A DNA stretch of 64,000 bases. Source: Asterella californica. Its lineage: Eukaryota; Streptophyta; Marchantiopsida; Marchantiales; Aytoniaceae. How positions within the stretch are numbered: the first letter of the stretch is position 1; each line of letters starts with the position of its first letter. Position numbers and translations under genes: made by a program. The DNA lies in contig JAYKYS010000018.1 in assembly GCA_036924285.1 (NCBI GenBank), positions 496,001 through 560,000 of the forward strand, given 5' to 3'. The notes under the pieces are model-generated. The model ran no database searches and was not told where the DNA came from. It saw only the letters and a program-made list of their open reading frames with translations. Below are positions 12,162 to 23,688 of this stretch, one piece after another.

Positions 12162-13544
12162 CATGTACAGTACATCGAGGTGAAGTGTGTATCCTGAATT
12201 TCCTGCTTAGTTTCGAAATTTCAGAGCGTGTAATGCAATAAAATCGTACCCTTCTGCTTGTTGTTTCTCCACTTATCGGCCTGAATGGTAACATAGTCAC
12301 CGTCTGCTTGTTGTTTCGAGTGGCAATGCGATCTGAATGGTAACATCGTCAAGTTATTTGCGGTTTGAATGCTAACATTGTCATCTTTCTGTATGGCTGC
12401 GTGTTCGGCCTTCGTAACTTTGCAATTTATAGCATGGGCAGTAAGGCTGCGTGGAAGCCTTAGTGCGATCATGAGAGCGAGTCTCCTTCCCAGCCTTTTG
12501 TTTCCTCCGTGTAATTTCACTGAGAGCTAAACCTCCATGCTTCTCCTGTTTGGAACATCTTACTTGGTGCGAGTCCTCCCTCCCAGTCTCTCCTCTTCAC
12601 CTCTCGCTGCGATGTAAAATTGTACTTGTGCTGTGCAACACATCTCGCCTGGAGTGTACCGCTGCTGTTATCGTCGCTTATTGTGGACTCATGAGTCCAT
12701 TCGCTGAATTCCCTCCTTTTCTTCTCGGCTTGTCATCGTCGTAGTCGCCTAGTTGTAGTCGTAGGGTCTCGAGGCGTCTAATGGCAGTGGGAGCTTGGAT
12801 TCGATCGCTCGCAGTTTCAGCTACACGTCGTCGTCTCGCTTTCAGCTACTATTCGTCTTTTGCATTCGGTCGAGATAGCTTCTTGATTTTACTATCGGCT
12901 CAATTTGCTTTCGAATTTGCTTTTAAAACTTTGCTTTCTGTCCAAATTGCTGCTATTCTCGAATTTATAGGAACCGAGAAGGGCTTCGGCCTATTGCTCG
13001 GTTTATTTACAGGTTTTGAAAAGAATGCTTGGCTGTACTTGCTTGCTTCGTCGTTAGCGGGGCGATGGACTCAGCTGAGGACACGTCAGCTGAGGCTGCA
13101 GTGGAGCTGGAAATTGTGCTTGCTGCACCTTCGTGTGTTATTTTCGAAGTCATTACCAGTGGTGCGGACTCGGAGTATGAGCATTGGACTTTTCAGCGAG
13201 GCCGAATCCAAGACGTCAGGCGGTACTGCGTTAAGAAGATTCGGGAGGAATTCTCCACCTGGTTCCAAACTTGCCTCGATTGACACTCTGAAGCAGAACG
13301 AGTTAATGAGCAAGTCCCTTATGACAACGTTCAAGACTTGTTTATGACGATTGTAGCTAGCTTTGGTAATCCTGGCCATCATTTGAAGCGGAAGCTGTAA
13401 AGAAGCAGTTATTGTATCTGTTTGGAGTCCCATTGCTGTAGCTTGTGGATGAAGAGATTATCACGGCTCTACACTGTGAATTCTTGTGTCCACCTTCTTG
13501 CAATAGATGTGCATAGCATCCAAGTGTAGCTCCGCTGTATATAG
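12162..13544. other. No recognisable gene; diverged repeats
   Basis: Near 12250-12370 the words CTGCTTGTTGTTTC and TGAATGGTAACAT recur, a diverged tandem of roughly 50 bp. A 188-codon frame at 12781-13347 has no recognisable motif and skewed composition, so I do not call it a gene. This may be the 3' flank of the Harbinger element. Confidence 0.45.
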
Positions 13545-13696
13545 TTTCGCTGTAACATCGCAGCCACGAGGACTGTAAAGAATTTCGCTGTAACATCGCA
13601 GCCACGAGGACTGTAAAGAGTTTCGCTGTAACATCGCAGTCACGAGGAGTGTATAAGCTTTCGCTGTAACGTCGCAGCCACGATGAGTGTATATGG
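13545..13696. repeat. Tandem repeat, 4 x 38 bp
   Basis: Four units start at 13545, 13583, 13621 and 13659 with TTTCGCTGTAACATCGCAGC and run on through CACGAGGA. The last two units carry several substitutions. The period is exactly 38 bp. Confidence 0.93.
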
Positions 13697-13752
13697 CGTG
13701 GCTGTAAACTCCTTATGATGAACTGAAATAAAGCAGCAGTTTTCCTTCGACC

Positions 13753-13947
13753 TGTGAATTTGAGTTTCAGAATAAAATTTCACCTCACTTTTCCTATCAA
13801 TCACATCGGTAAATTTTTTCTTAACCTTGCGAAGTTACCTTAAGGAGTATGTGAATTCGAGTTTCAGAATAAAATTTCACCTCACTTTTCTTATCAATCA
13901 CATCGGTAAATATTTTTTTTACCTTGCGAAGTTACGTTAAGGAGTAT
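13753..13947. repeat. Tandem duplication, 2 x 97 bp
   Basis: A 97-bp block beginning TGTGAATT at 13753 is repeated at 13850 with a few differences (for example GTTACCTTAAGG versus GTTACGTTAAGG). Further short echoes of AAGGAGT follow to about 14020. Confidence 0.9.
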
Positions 13948-15110
13948 GGTAAGCTGCGAAGGTAAGGAGTTCGCTATCAGAAATAGGTAACGAGCTCGCT
14001 ATCAGAAATCGTTAAGGAGTCACCTGTAAATTATTTTCCTGCGAACACAACCCCTTATACACGTGGTACACTTTGGCGCGTTCGTTTGTACCAACACCTT
14101 GTGACACTTGAATTTATCGCATGAAACTGCAGACTACAGTGTGGAGACAAACGTCGAAACTGCTCCCTCGAAGATGAAACTGCGGAGGGTCGGCGAAACC
14201 AAACTGCGCCGTAAATATCAGATACTGCGGCAAGAAATGGGTCTGAAACTGTAGGTGCAGAGCAGCTCTAAGACGGCAAAGAGTCTGTTCTTCACATCTA
14301 CAAGACTGGAGGTTCGCAAACATAGCACTCCTTGGATGTGAATGTGCAACAGAGCACCCCCTCTCTCGACAGAGATTAGATCAGTCTCATATTCACGCTG
14401 TAGAAAAGTGCATATTGGGCCCCAACAAGCAAGATCAAGGTCGCCTCTTGTCTGACGAACAGTCACTGATATCTCAAGACTTTTGGTTACTGTCTGTCTC
14501 GAACGAGGAACAGTTGAGTTGGTCACTGCTCGCTTCGCACGAGCAGCCTGTCGAAAGGTACGGACAATGTTTGCAACCTATCATGTAAACTCTAGTGTTT
14601 ATTGTGTGGCTTATGCAGTCCATAGATTTCTGTCTAAACACAGAGCAAATGACTAGCTTCGGAGTCTCATTGTGTTCGTTATGGATAAACTTGAGATAAC
14701 AAAAAACCGTGGATCAACTATCTTTTAGAATCAGTCATACGTCTTTTGACTCTAGATATAAGAAAGATCTCACTATACACTGGAAGCACTCGACCGTCCC
14801 TGAGAAAGCATAAGATATTTTGATGTAATACAACCGAAGCAAGAGAAATTCATGCGGTTTTAAGCAAAATCAGAAATCGATGTAAATGTAACTCCTTGTC
14901 AAGTATAGCTCGGATTCAGAAAAGGAAAGAAATCTTGAACACAACAAGGGATAAGGAGGAGGAATGGATGGAACAACAAATTGATCTACTTGGCACTTGT
15001 AACCCACGATACCATGGTTACAAAATGCTTGAATACTGTGTAATACAGATAAAGGCTGTGGAGACACAGAAGAGAACAGATCCTATCACGGTGATGAATA
15101 AGAGCTCAAC
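13948..15110. other. No recognisable gene
   Basis: Only short overlapping frames without motifs. Nothing I can support as a gene, RNA or element. Confidence 0.5.
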
Positions 15111-15173
15111 GGTACAAGCAAAGGGCTGGATGGTACAAGCAAAGGACTGGACTGTACAAGTAAAGGGCTGGAC
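15111..15173. repeat. Tandem repeat, 3 x 21 bp
   Basis: Three copies of a 21-bp unit close to GGTACAAGCAAAGGGCTGGA start at 15111, 15132 and 15153. The length is a multiple of three and the plus frame reads (VQAKGWM)-like heptads, but the surrounding frame is short and unknown. Confidence 0.88.
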
Positions 15174-15420
15174 GTAGGAGTATGCTGAAACGAGAGGTGA
15201 AGAGAGGTAGATTGGTCATCATCAGTTCCATCCTTGTCTTCAGAATCACAGATCATCGAGCAAAAATGAGAAAATGTGCGAAGAGTAGTACCTGGAAGGA
15301 CGATAACGAGAAAAGCATACAATTACAACGCAACGAACTGCCCACCTCGTCGACATGTGTGCCGCAGTAGGTTTTGAAGTTGCTTTCATCATCCCGGCGA
15401 GCTCTTGTGTCCAACGGCGA

Positions 15421-15672
15421 CCGATACTCGTTGCAAGAAGACGACAATTTTGATTGAGTCGAATGTCACAACTCGTGAAGCAGCAGAGGTTGCAAGAAGC
15501 GAGGGAGAGGACCCGTGTGAGCCCAGCGAAGATCTATAGCATGACCCCCCTGCAGCAGAGAGAATCTTCGAGATTAATCCCTAGGAAAAACTCCGATACT
15601 CGCTGCATGAAGACGACAATTCAGAATCAGTCCAACGCCACAGTTCATGGAGCAGCAGAGCCTGCAAGAAGC
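15421..15672. repeat. Diverged direct repeat, about 80 bp, 172 bp apart
   Basis: A block starting CCGATACTCG at 15421 recurs at 15593, sharing GAAGACGACAATT, the CAGCAGAG run and TGCAAGAAGC. The second copy lies within an open plus frame (15454-15918) rich in Q, R and S that I cannot identify. The same frame also repeats MAPLQQ. It may be a low-complexity coding exon, or chance. Confidence 0.55.
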
Positions 15673-17302
15673 ATGGCCCCCCTCCAGCAAAGAAACAGCA
15701 TGGCCCCGCTCCAGCAAAGCACGAGCGAAGAAGCTCCCATCGAGCAGCTTCTTCATCAAGCAAGTTCCATAGAAGCAAGAAAGGGCAAGATCCATGCCGT
15801 GTACCCTGCTCAAGAAGTACCCCGCGCCATACCTAGGCCAAGGACAAGAGATTTTTTGATTGCTCGGTTATCCTTCAAAGGAGAACCGAGCAAACGAGAA
15901 ACGAGGAGTATCAACTAAAAAAAACTTTCAGCGAGAGCATCTTGTAGTGACGCAGGATTACTCCTTTTGCCCATTTTGTATACAAGATATCGTTCCCACA
16001 GAGGATTTACGCAAGTAACGCTGCTCTAAGTTCTAAGATTTATTCAAACACACAAACACACGGGTTTTGCCTAGAAATCCCGTCTTCTCACAAAACCACA
16101 CAAAACCACACGTCTTCCTGACACGCCAAATGGTGCTCTGGAACTAAACAAACAACTACCAACTAAAATATCACACAACTATTCACAAAGAAGCTCGGGA
16201 AGACGATCTTCCTGCTTCCAGGTTGCTTCTTCCGGTCTTCTTGATACCGTCTTCCCGAAGTGATTCTCGTCTTCTGGGGGTTCAGCTCGTCTTCTCACAC
16301 CTCCAGAAGGTTGTCCTGCTTCGCAGAAGTCACCTAGCAACGGTCGTTACACCCTGTGATTAATCCAACGGGTTAGATTAATCACAGGGTGTATGCCCCC
16401 TGTAGCCTTCCCAGGCTTCTGCCTACGGAAGTGGTCTTCCTGCAGCACTACAACGACATTCACCTTCACGGAAGCTCAATAGAAGTCTCGGAAGCTCACT
16501 AGAAGAAGATAAGAAGATGGGGAAGGTGGGAGAAGATGGGGAAGATAAGAAAATCCAAACAAGAGAAAACAAGATGAAAAGAGGCAATTAAGATTCCGAC
16601 AGGCTTCTAGTCCGGATCTTGACTAACAAGCCATCCCTGCTTGTAATAGTTTAGGGAGGAAGACAACAAACGTGAGTACTGTTGCACCGTCTTCTACTCG
16701 AGGATGTCGTCTTCTGTTGCGGGAAGTAGGCTTCTTTCTTCTTCACTTCGCTGCTCTGACTGCTCTGTCTTCTGAGATCCCTTATCCATAAGACCGTTCG
16801 TACGCAGATCCCAAGTGCTCTACTGAACGAGTCAAGCTACACTTCCACAACCGTTGACATTCACCGCCACTCAAGAAGCACACTTCCCATGCACAATTGG
16901 GAGCGAATTCCAAGAAACCCACCACGCAGAAGACATGAACGAAGCTTCTACACTCAAATCCACAATCTATTCTTCGAGAAGAAGTCACAATGGCATTGGG
17001 AAGCTCACTCCCTCTACTTCCTGCGTCTACTCCTCGACACATCAGTCTAACCAGCAGGACTGCACGAGGATGCCGTTCCCTACTCTAGAGTCCACTACTC
17101 ATCTACATCTCCAAACCACTGCTGGTACGAGCATGCAGACCCCTTCTGTGTATTCTCAGACTATTCGTATGTTTCCAACAACGGGTGTAGTGTACACTGT
17201 GTACTTCTAGTGTCTAATCTGTCTCCTGCACCGTAAGATTGGTATGTGCGTGCAGAACTACAGAATTATCAAACTCTAGAACTATGTCTCCTATTCTTCG
17301 AT

Positions 17303-17314
17303 CCTACTTATGTC
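17303..17314 (-). promoter_or_regulatory. Degenerate TATA box of the D1 LTR
   Basis: Minus strand GCGACATAAGTAGG sits where the D2 copy has CGATATAAGTAGG (52054-52066), so the D1 TATA box carries a T to C change. It lies downstream of the LTR coding frame, which places that frame in U3. Confidence 0.45.
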
Positions 17315-17535
17315 GCTGCCATGAGAACCAGGAGAGACGACCACCAGGGAGAGAGAGGCGCTGACAAGAGGGTGTCACCCCACATGCAAGCGGTTCCCCT
17401 TCCTAATTAGCCATCCACCTTGTTGCTCCTACGCTACCTATGCTGCCACATGGTGTCCTAACTATTTTTACACTGAAAACTGCCACCCTTAATGTTCGGT
17501 CCTACTAAATTTAGAATAGTCAATGGAGTTACTAA

Positions 17536-19852
17536 CTACTCTGATTGCTCGGTGGCAATCTCTACTTGATCTGCTCCTATCGGGGCTCCTAACGCGGCTT
17601 CTGATAAGCTAGAAAGCCCTGCAGTTACCTCGGGTGTCACTGAGGTGGCTTCCTCCTCATTGTCTTTGGCTGGCTCTGCTGTCGCTACTGCTGCGTCTTC
17701 CTCGACTTCAGCTTCTGCTTCGGAAGACAGAAGCGTCTTCTGAGAAGCGGAATCGACCGGTGCTTCTTCCGTCTTCTGAGTCACTGGTGCGGGACTAGGG
17801 ACCATGGCAACCTCATAAGGGTCCGAGGAAGTCGCTTCCTCCACTCGGAATACCTGGGAAGACGGCTCGTCTTCTTGTCTTCCAGAAGACATCTTGTCTT
17901 CCGAGGCGTCTTCCGGTGTCTTCCCGGCTTCCAACGCTGTCACTACCAAGTGCACAGCGAGGTCGAACTCCTCCTTCTCCATTCCGGAATCAGTCGATGG
18001 TGCTGGAGCGTGGGAAGATGCGGTTACAGGTGTCGGAAGCGAGAGAAGATCATAAAGTGTCTTCACTCCTTCGATCTGTCGATCCAAGTACCTGAACATG
18101 CTCTCCCTGCATTCCACCAGCATTGCTTTGGACTCGCTGTCCCATCCTCTAGCCAAGATAAGTAACTTCCTACCCGCGGTGAAGTTGAACTTCTTTCGAA
18201 GCGCTTCCACCGACTGTGCTAGCATCTCCTGTGCACGAGCCTCCGCTGCTTCCCGCTGCGTCTTCTCAACGGCAACTTGCGCTTTTGCGGCTTCTCGCTG
18301 CGTCTTCCAAGTGGTCTGCTATTCTGCGAGGGTGGTGATCTTCTCCCGCACTCGGAGGACTTCATGATCGCGCTGTTGTACGCGCGGCTGCAACTCTTGG
18401 TTGCTCTTCCGAAGCTGCACCAGCTCCTTGGCAGAAGCGGCTGCTTCCGTCTTGTATCTGGCTGCGAGCTTCTCCGTGGTGCGGAGACTAGCTTCCAGCG
18501 ACTCTGTCTTCTTCTGATCTTCTCCCTGTCGCAGCAAGGTGCGCAGGCCGAAGCCAGGTTGCAAGGGCCTCTCCTGAGCCTTCGCTCTCTTCTCCAGCAA
18601 CTCCATAACTAGCTGGATCTCCTTCTGGAAGTAGGCACTGAATTCCTCCAGTCGTCTTCCTGCGGAAGACAAGTTCATCTCCACCACTCGCTCCGCGGTG
18701 TCGACTTCGTCTTCCAGAGGCAAGGAAGCCTCTTCCACCACAATGGCCTTCATCTTCTGCGCACGAGAAGAAGCTACCCTTCTCATCTTCCGGGGTGGAA
18801 GATCCCTCATGGCAGGAGCGGGTCTCTTCACTGCGCTTCCTCGCATCGCAGTAGGAGTATCCCTTCTTCTCTTGTCTTCTGGAGTCTTCGGAAGACTCCC
18901 AGGTGTTGCAGAAGCGGTCTTCCGCTCGGATCGGGTACTCAGCAGTTCTTCCTCCGAGTCTGACTCCGATCCTGAATGAATGAGGGAGATGGGTGTCCTC
19001 GGTACACTTCTGGGACCCATCTTCCTCGGTGGCGTGGCATCTTCCGACTCACTAGACTCATCTTCCCTCACCAGAAGCATCTTCTGGAGAGCCGGGCCTC
19101 AGTTGTGACATCAGAGTGGGAGGGAGCGTTGCGGCTGCCGCTCGGTCATCGTCTTCCAAGGTCTCCTCCTTCACCTCTTGTCGCTACGTTGGCCCATACT
19201 CTGCCAGCTGATCTTCCCTAAGATCCCCCATGGCTACATACAAGTAGCAGAGGAAGGGTGTCAAGTGTCCTCCCGTCGGGGTACCCAAGTACGCTAGCTC
19301 CGTCTGTACATAGTTGTGGATGTACGCGTCTCAGTAGATGGGCACTCTGTCATCCCACACTGATTCTAGGAACTCCACGTCCTGATCTCCTAAGTACCTT
19401 GTCCTCTGCGCTTTCCCCTTGGGAAAGAGATGTAGAAACAACTTCGCCAGAAGTCGCTTCTTCGGCTCCCAGTAAGATTCTATCTTCCAACCGTTCCTCC
19501 CCTGCCTGTCTTCTACGAAAAGGCAGGTGCTGCTCCCAGGCACATGCCACGAACTCACGATCCTGGGCAAGATCTTCTTCTCGAACCAATATCCTCGGTT
19601 CTCGGATTCTGACCTGTGAAAAGCCCTGCGCCACCAATCTTCAGTCCAGGAAGATGGCCTTCCTCGAGCTACTCCTGCCCTCGCAGGTACACGGTTACGA
19701 GGTGGCAACGCTGCCCACACCTCCTCCAGAAGTCCTTGATCGACGAGGTTCCAATCCCACATGAAGAAGTCGAGACCCAACTCCTTGAGGAAAGGAGTGG
19801 CCTCGGTCAATTCTGCCGCTGGTAACACCAAACCTCGCGGATGCATCGTCAT
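17536..19852 (-). pseudogene. LTR-encoded (U3) coiled-coil protein of family D, decayed
   Basis: Sense-oriented coding frame inside the D1 LTR, about 770 codons. The N-terminal part (19852-19331, 173 residues) holds FLKELGLDFF and a tryptophan-rich globular stretch. A TGA at 19331-19333 is followed in the same frame by GGHLTPFLCYLYVAMGDLRE. After a second in-frame stop and a frameshift near 19090 come an acidic serine-rich linker and a basic patch (PPRKMRRVASSRAQK) that looks like a nuclear signal. Then comes a long Gln/Glu/Arg/Lys coiled coil broken by TAG at 18319-18321, where CAG is expected. The last part (18225-17536) ends in an Ala/Glu/Ser-rich acidic tail. Partly preserved copies occur in D2. 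The order matches the U3 frame of family C. The function is unknown. Plant 'putative gypsy type transposon' proteins (PF04195) have a similar globular plus coiled-coil plan, but I could not test this. Confidence 0.75.
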
Positions 19853-21589
19853 GCTGGAAGATCTGTTGCACTAAGCCACAAGCACCTACTATGAGCTGAA
19901 GGCTCAGTCCTTCCCAAGTGCCCACAATCTAGCTTCTACTCCTCAGAAGACGAAACTAGTCTTCCAGAAGACAGCTACTCCGTCTTCCGGGATTCTAACA
20001 GTACTTCCTAGATAGCTCTCGTCTTCCGAGCTATATCTAAACAATCCTATCTAAGCAAGGCCTCGCATGGATTACCAAGAAGACAACCCACCTTGCATTA
20101 CATCCTACTTCCTATCAGAAGATACAAGATTCACGAAACATAAAGTGCATTCGGAAGATGGTTGTGGGCTCCTGCGATGACAGTGGTCTCTGGGAAGACA
20201 CTCGAGACAGCTTCCGATTCAATGTCTTTCTCGGAAGACCTCCCGAAGTCAGACTTCCCTTCACTGGTCTCACATGTCTTCGTCTTCCTATGCGCAATCT
20301 ATCCTCACAACAGTCTCAAGACAATTGCACTCTGTTCTTCTGACTTCTCACCTCTCATACGCACTCAGAAGAAGCTTGCTGCTCGGTGGGAAGACATGAC
20401 CCTCGACCATTCTCTCCAGATTCTGCCAGCAAGTCTTCTCACGATTCTCTTCTAAGTTTGGGAAGAAGAAGGAACGGCTGCTATGGGTCGGACAGAAGAG
20501 ACTCGAAATGGACCCTCACGTCTTCTCGCTCATTTTGCCAGCCCTTCAGTCTTCTAATCTCTCTAGAAAGATGTGGAGTTGAGAAGCTTGGAAGACCGGG
20601 AGGCACATGCCTAGTTCCCGAGTTCCAACTTCTCGAAATAACAAAAGAACTCACCACACCACTCAGGATTCGTACCAAGCCTCTCTTAACACAAAAGCAA
20701 CACAAATCCACTCTTGATACGAATTGGTTATAGTCGACTTCTGAAGACAGTCTTCCGAAGACAGTCAAGTGTAAGAAGCGTCTTCCGAAGATGTTCCCAT
20801 CTTCCGAAGCGTCTTCTGTTCTAGGTTTCGGGGGTAGAGGGTAGTAGGGTAGAGAAATTGATGACTGGGATCGTCAATTTGGAGACGATGGGTAGGGAAG
20901 CTCGAATTGAACTCAGGAAGAAGTAGGAAGATGTCTGACAGAAATTGGGCAGCGCTTCCGCACTCAATGTCCTAATAGGAAAAATGGGGGGTGAGGGTAA
21001 TCGATCAGGCTGTCTGCAAACAACCAGGGAAGCGCAGGGGAATACTAGACAAAGGCGAGAAGAAGTGAGAAGGGGAAAGAACGTGGGAAGAACCTCTACA
21101 GTCTTCTTCTGCTTCTCGAGTTGTCTTCGACCTCCCGCGCGCTTCTGGCTCTGGTCCTAGCTCCAATGCGATTCCACACGATTGCTTCCGCTGTCAATTT
21201 CTGGCCACGCTCCAATTCCACCTTCGATTCTACTCAGCGATTCTCCAATGTCAGCTTCTCGGGAGCTCACAGAAACGCCTTCGCTCTCTGTCTTCCGTAC
21301 TTCAGCAATTCAGTCTCGCCCTTCGCCTAGCTGCCAACTGGTCCTCTCCTCACTCGGTTCCTCTCTCGATGCTCACTCGATGCTCACTCGCGAAGCCTAC
21401 TCTCGTAAATCGATCTTCGCAAGCGCGCTATGCTGCGGGAAGTTGGAATGCGCTAATGCGCTTCCTGCGCATCTTCCTCGCAGATTAGGGGTTTCGACCC
21501 TAGGTGTCTTTCCTGACCTACCTACCACCTGTGTGTTACCTAGTAGGTACACCTACTGTTTTACCTGAAAACTCGTGGTTAGGCCTTCG

Positions 21590-21720
21590 CGGTCACTGTC
21601 TTCCGGAAGACAGGTGTCTTCCGCCGTCTTCTCATCTTCCGCCGTCTTCCCGTCTTCCGAAGACGCAACTGAGAAGACCCTTCCCGGAAGACGGTCGTCT
21701 TCCGAAGAAGTCAACTTCTT
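21590..21720 (-). promoter_or_regulatory. Cluster of TCTTCCGAAGA-type palindromes in U3 of D1
   Basis: Near the start of the LTR the motif TCTTCCG/CGGAAGA recurs many times, often as palindromes (GTCTTCCGGAAGAC, CGTCTTCCGAAG). The same cluster is at the start of the E LTR (62705-62830), and CTTCGGAAG words occur in the C LTR. U3 placement suggests enhancer or transcription-factor sites; the factor is unknown. Confidence 0.45.
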
Positions 21721-21861
21721 ATTAAAAAGCTCATAAGATCATCTTCCCTCTAAGGAAGCAGTAATCTTAAGTAACAACGCTTCTTCAGTTATACAAACAA
21801 GTTATTGATCATAAAAATTTAAAAATTCGTGAATCCTGTAATTTGTGGGCACCACACATCT

Positions 21862-22343
21862 TCCTTTCGACGTACTTCCAATGTATGTGTAATCGCAGCA
21901 AGCCAAAGAGACGAAACAAAAAACGATGAATCGCCAAGCACGACATGAAGACCCCGCCAGTCAGACGGAGTGACGACAGCCTTGGAACAAAAGAAGTCGT
22001 GAACAACAAGAAAACTCGACGACAGCCCTTGCAATCAGACGAATCCTCGAGCATGATAGCACAAGAAAGAAAAAAGACGAAAGCTTCGACGAGAGCCCGT
22101 GCAATCCACGAATGCGAGATGAAAGAAGAAACTTCATAAATCGTCCCGGCCGTCAGTCCAAGCAATCCTCGAAGGCTAGACGAATCCGCAAGCGAAGAAA
22201 AGAAGTCGTGGAGCAACCAGAAAAGTGACGAGAGCCCATGCAATCAAACGATTTTCGAGCATCACCGCTCCAGCCAGCCGTCCCATCTGTCATCGAGCAA
22301 GTGGTTCTACGAGAGCCCCTGCATGAGCAGTCCAGGCAGCGGT
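21862..22343. other. Spacer between D1 and A1, imperfect repeats
   Basis: This 482-bp stretch has irregular repeats of GACGA(C/G)AGCCC.TGCAATC and ACGAATCC, somewhat like the left flank of D1. No gene or motif is recognised. It is the sequence in which D1 and A1 landed. Confidence 0.4.
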
Positions 22344-23612
22344 GTCGCGCTACTTGGCGGCTACATGCTTGACTTCTACTCCGACGCTTGAGTTTAGTAG
22401 TTCTAGAAGTTAGCACATATTACTTCTAGTCCTTTATGTATATGTTTGACATCTTTGCATATAGTGTTAACACTATTTTGAGTCTTAGTAGGTTGATTAC
22501 CATGTTGATAGGGTTGTATTTGCGTGTCGCCCATGCACGCTTTCTAGCTGATTTAAGTTATTTTTGGGGGCTGCGTGTCGTTTTAGGTAGTTTAAGTTTT
22601 ACGTTGGCACTCTAGGGGGCTTGACGTGGTAGCCTATGAGTGTAGATAAGTTACCAGGTAGTTTAAGGCACAAAAGAACAGTCAAGTGGAGCTATGAACT
22701 CCCATTGGTCCATATTTGTCTTTTGTAAAACTCTAAGTTTAGAAACAGAGCTCTAGAGTGGTTTTCGAGCAATTGGTGGGAGATCTTCAAAATCTGAGAA
22801 CGCAGGAAGAGAGAGCTCATCGTGCCAAGCACTGTCAGTGAAATTTTTGCTCGATTTGGATCAATAAACAAGGAGTTATGCCCAATTGAAGTTCGGATTG
22901 TGTCAAAACTACGTCACTTTTGTTGATTTTGGGGTTTTCGGTGCCAATTGCAGCAGAATTGAGGAAATCACTTCAAAACTTCGTGGTTGCGTTCAATGTC
23001 AGGAGAGCTACGACTGTCCAAAAAGTTTCGAATCATTTGAGTGATTGAGTAATTCAGGGCGGCCGCTGAAGCAGAGGGGGTCTGAAAAGCTCTTAATCTA
23101 GAGCAGCGACTTCAGAGAAGGAGATCTGGAGTTCTACAAACAATCAGGAGTCCCAACTTCACAGGAGTGTTCAGCAAGTTGTGAACTGCAAATACTGTAA
23201 GAAACTTTGAAGTTGATCGAGCCAATTTCCTGTTATAGGTCGAAATAGCTATCTGGGTGCTAGAAATTACCGTAATTTCTCTGTTCAGAAAGTTTCTACC
23301 CATATCTCGGTGCTCTGAACTGATCTCAAGCTGAAACCTCATATGTGTATCCAGTAGGACCTCATTTGCATGTAGGAGAAGTTCTGAAGTCTACACCTTC
23401 ATAGTTTTCCTCTCTTTGTGTGTCAAAGTTCACTGCTTAAACCTATTACTACTAGTTAAACCTAAATTTCGCTTTTTTGAGCATATTAGAGGATCCTACA
23501 CAACTGTGTGAGTGTTTATGGCCCCTGTTGTGACCTGAAAGCCAACCTCTTGAGTAAAAAACCACAGCCAGAAGCCCGGTGCTTTCCTAGGTAGACGGAT
23601 CACACTCCGACA
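22344..23612 (+). repeat. A1 5' LTR
   Basis: 1269 bp from TGTCGCGCTACTTGG to CACTCCGACA, with the perfect terminal pair TGTCG/CGACA. It aligns with both A2 LTRs and both A3 LTRs and lacks a roughly 110-bp segment found in A2. A NotI-like GCGGCCGC is kept in every family A LTR here. Confidence 0.9.
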
Positions 23613-23623
23613 TACTCTCTTTT

Positions 23624-23642
23624 TGATGAACTCGACGTGAAA
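23624..23642 (+). other. A1 primer-binding site (tRNA-Trp-like)
   Basis: TGATGAACTCGACGTGAAA begins 12 nt after the LTR. The cleaner A3 copy reads TGGTGAACTCGACGTGAAA, close to the complement of the plant tRNA-Trp(CCA) 3' end as I recall it. Confidence 0.55.
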
Positions 23643-23688
23643 CACCTAGGGTGGGAGTTTTCTTGAGAGTGTTACAGGATCAGATATC

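Larger units (their letters stand above)
15943..21856 (-). mobile_element. D1: 5.9-kb solo LTR of Ty3/gypsy family D
   Basis: The element reads on the minus strand from TGTGGTGCCC (21856) to ...CACTACA (15943), and is flanked by a 5-bp duplication CATCT (15938-15942 and 21857-21861). Both ends are confirmed as LTR ends by other copies. The sequence at 15943 matches the end that lies next to a primer-binding site at 50670, and the sequence at 21856 matches the start that follows a polypurine tract at 62567. No gag or pol lies inside, so this is a solo LTR left by LTR-LTR recombination. At 5914 bp it rivals the longest plant LTRs. It carries an open frame in U3 (next entry). Confidence 0.88.

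Noticed and set aside
12781..13347. 188-codon open frame, Leu/Ser/Phe-rich
   Set aside because: No motif and overlapping frames on both strands; could be chance. I do not call it a gene.
16366..16400. Inverted repeat around AACGGGTTAGATTAATCACAG as a terminator or RNA hairpin
   Set aside because: It is a local TTAATC-type dyad in the LTR, absent or altered in the D2 copy; no support for function.
21598..21611. Heat-shock elements (TTCnnGAA) in U3
   Set aside because: Only some copies have the right 2-nt spacing; most read TTCCGAA or TTCGGAA with the wrong gap. Not enough to propose heat control.
15943..21856. D1 as a non-LTR or non-autonomous full element
   Set aside because: Its two ends match LTR ends defined by a primer site (D2) and a polypurine tract (E), so it is a single LTR.
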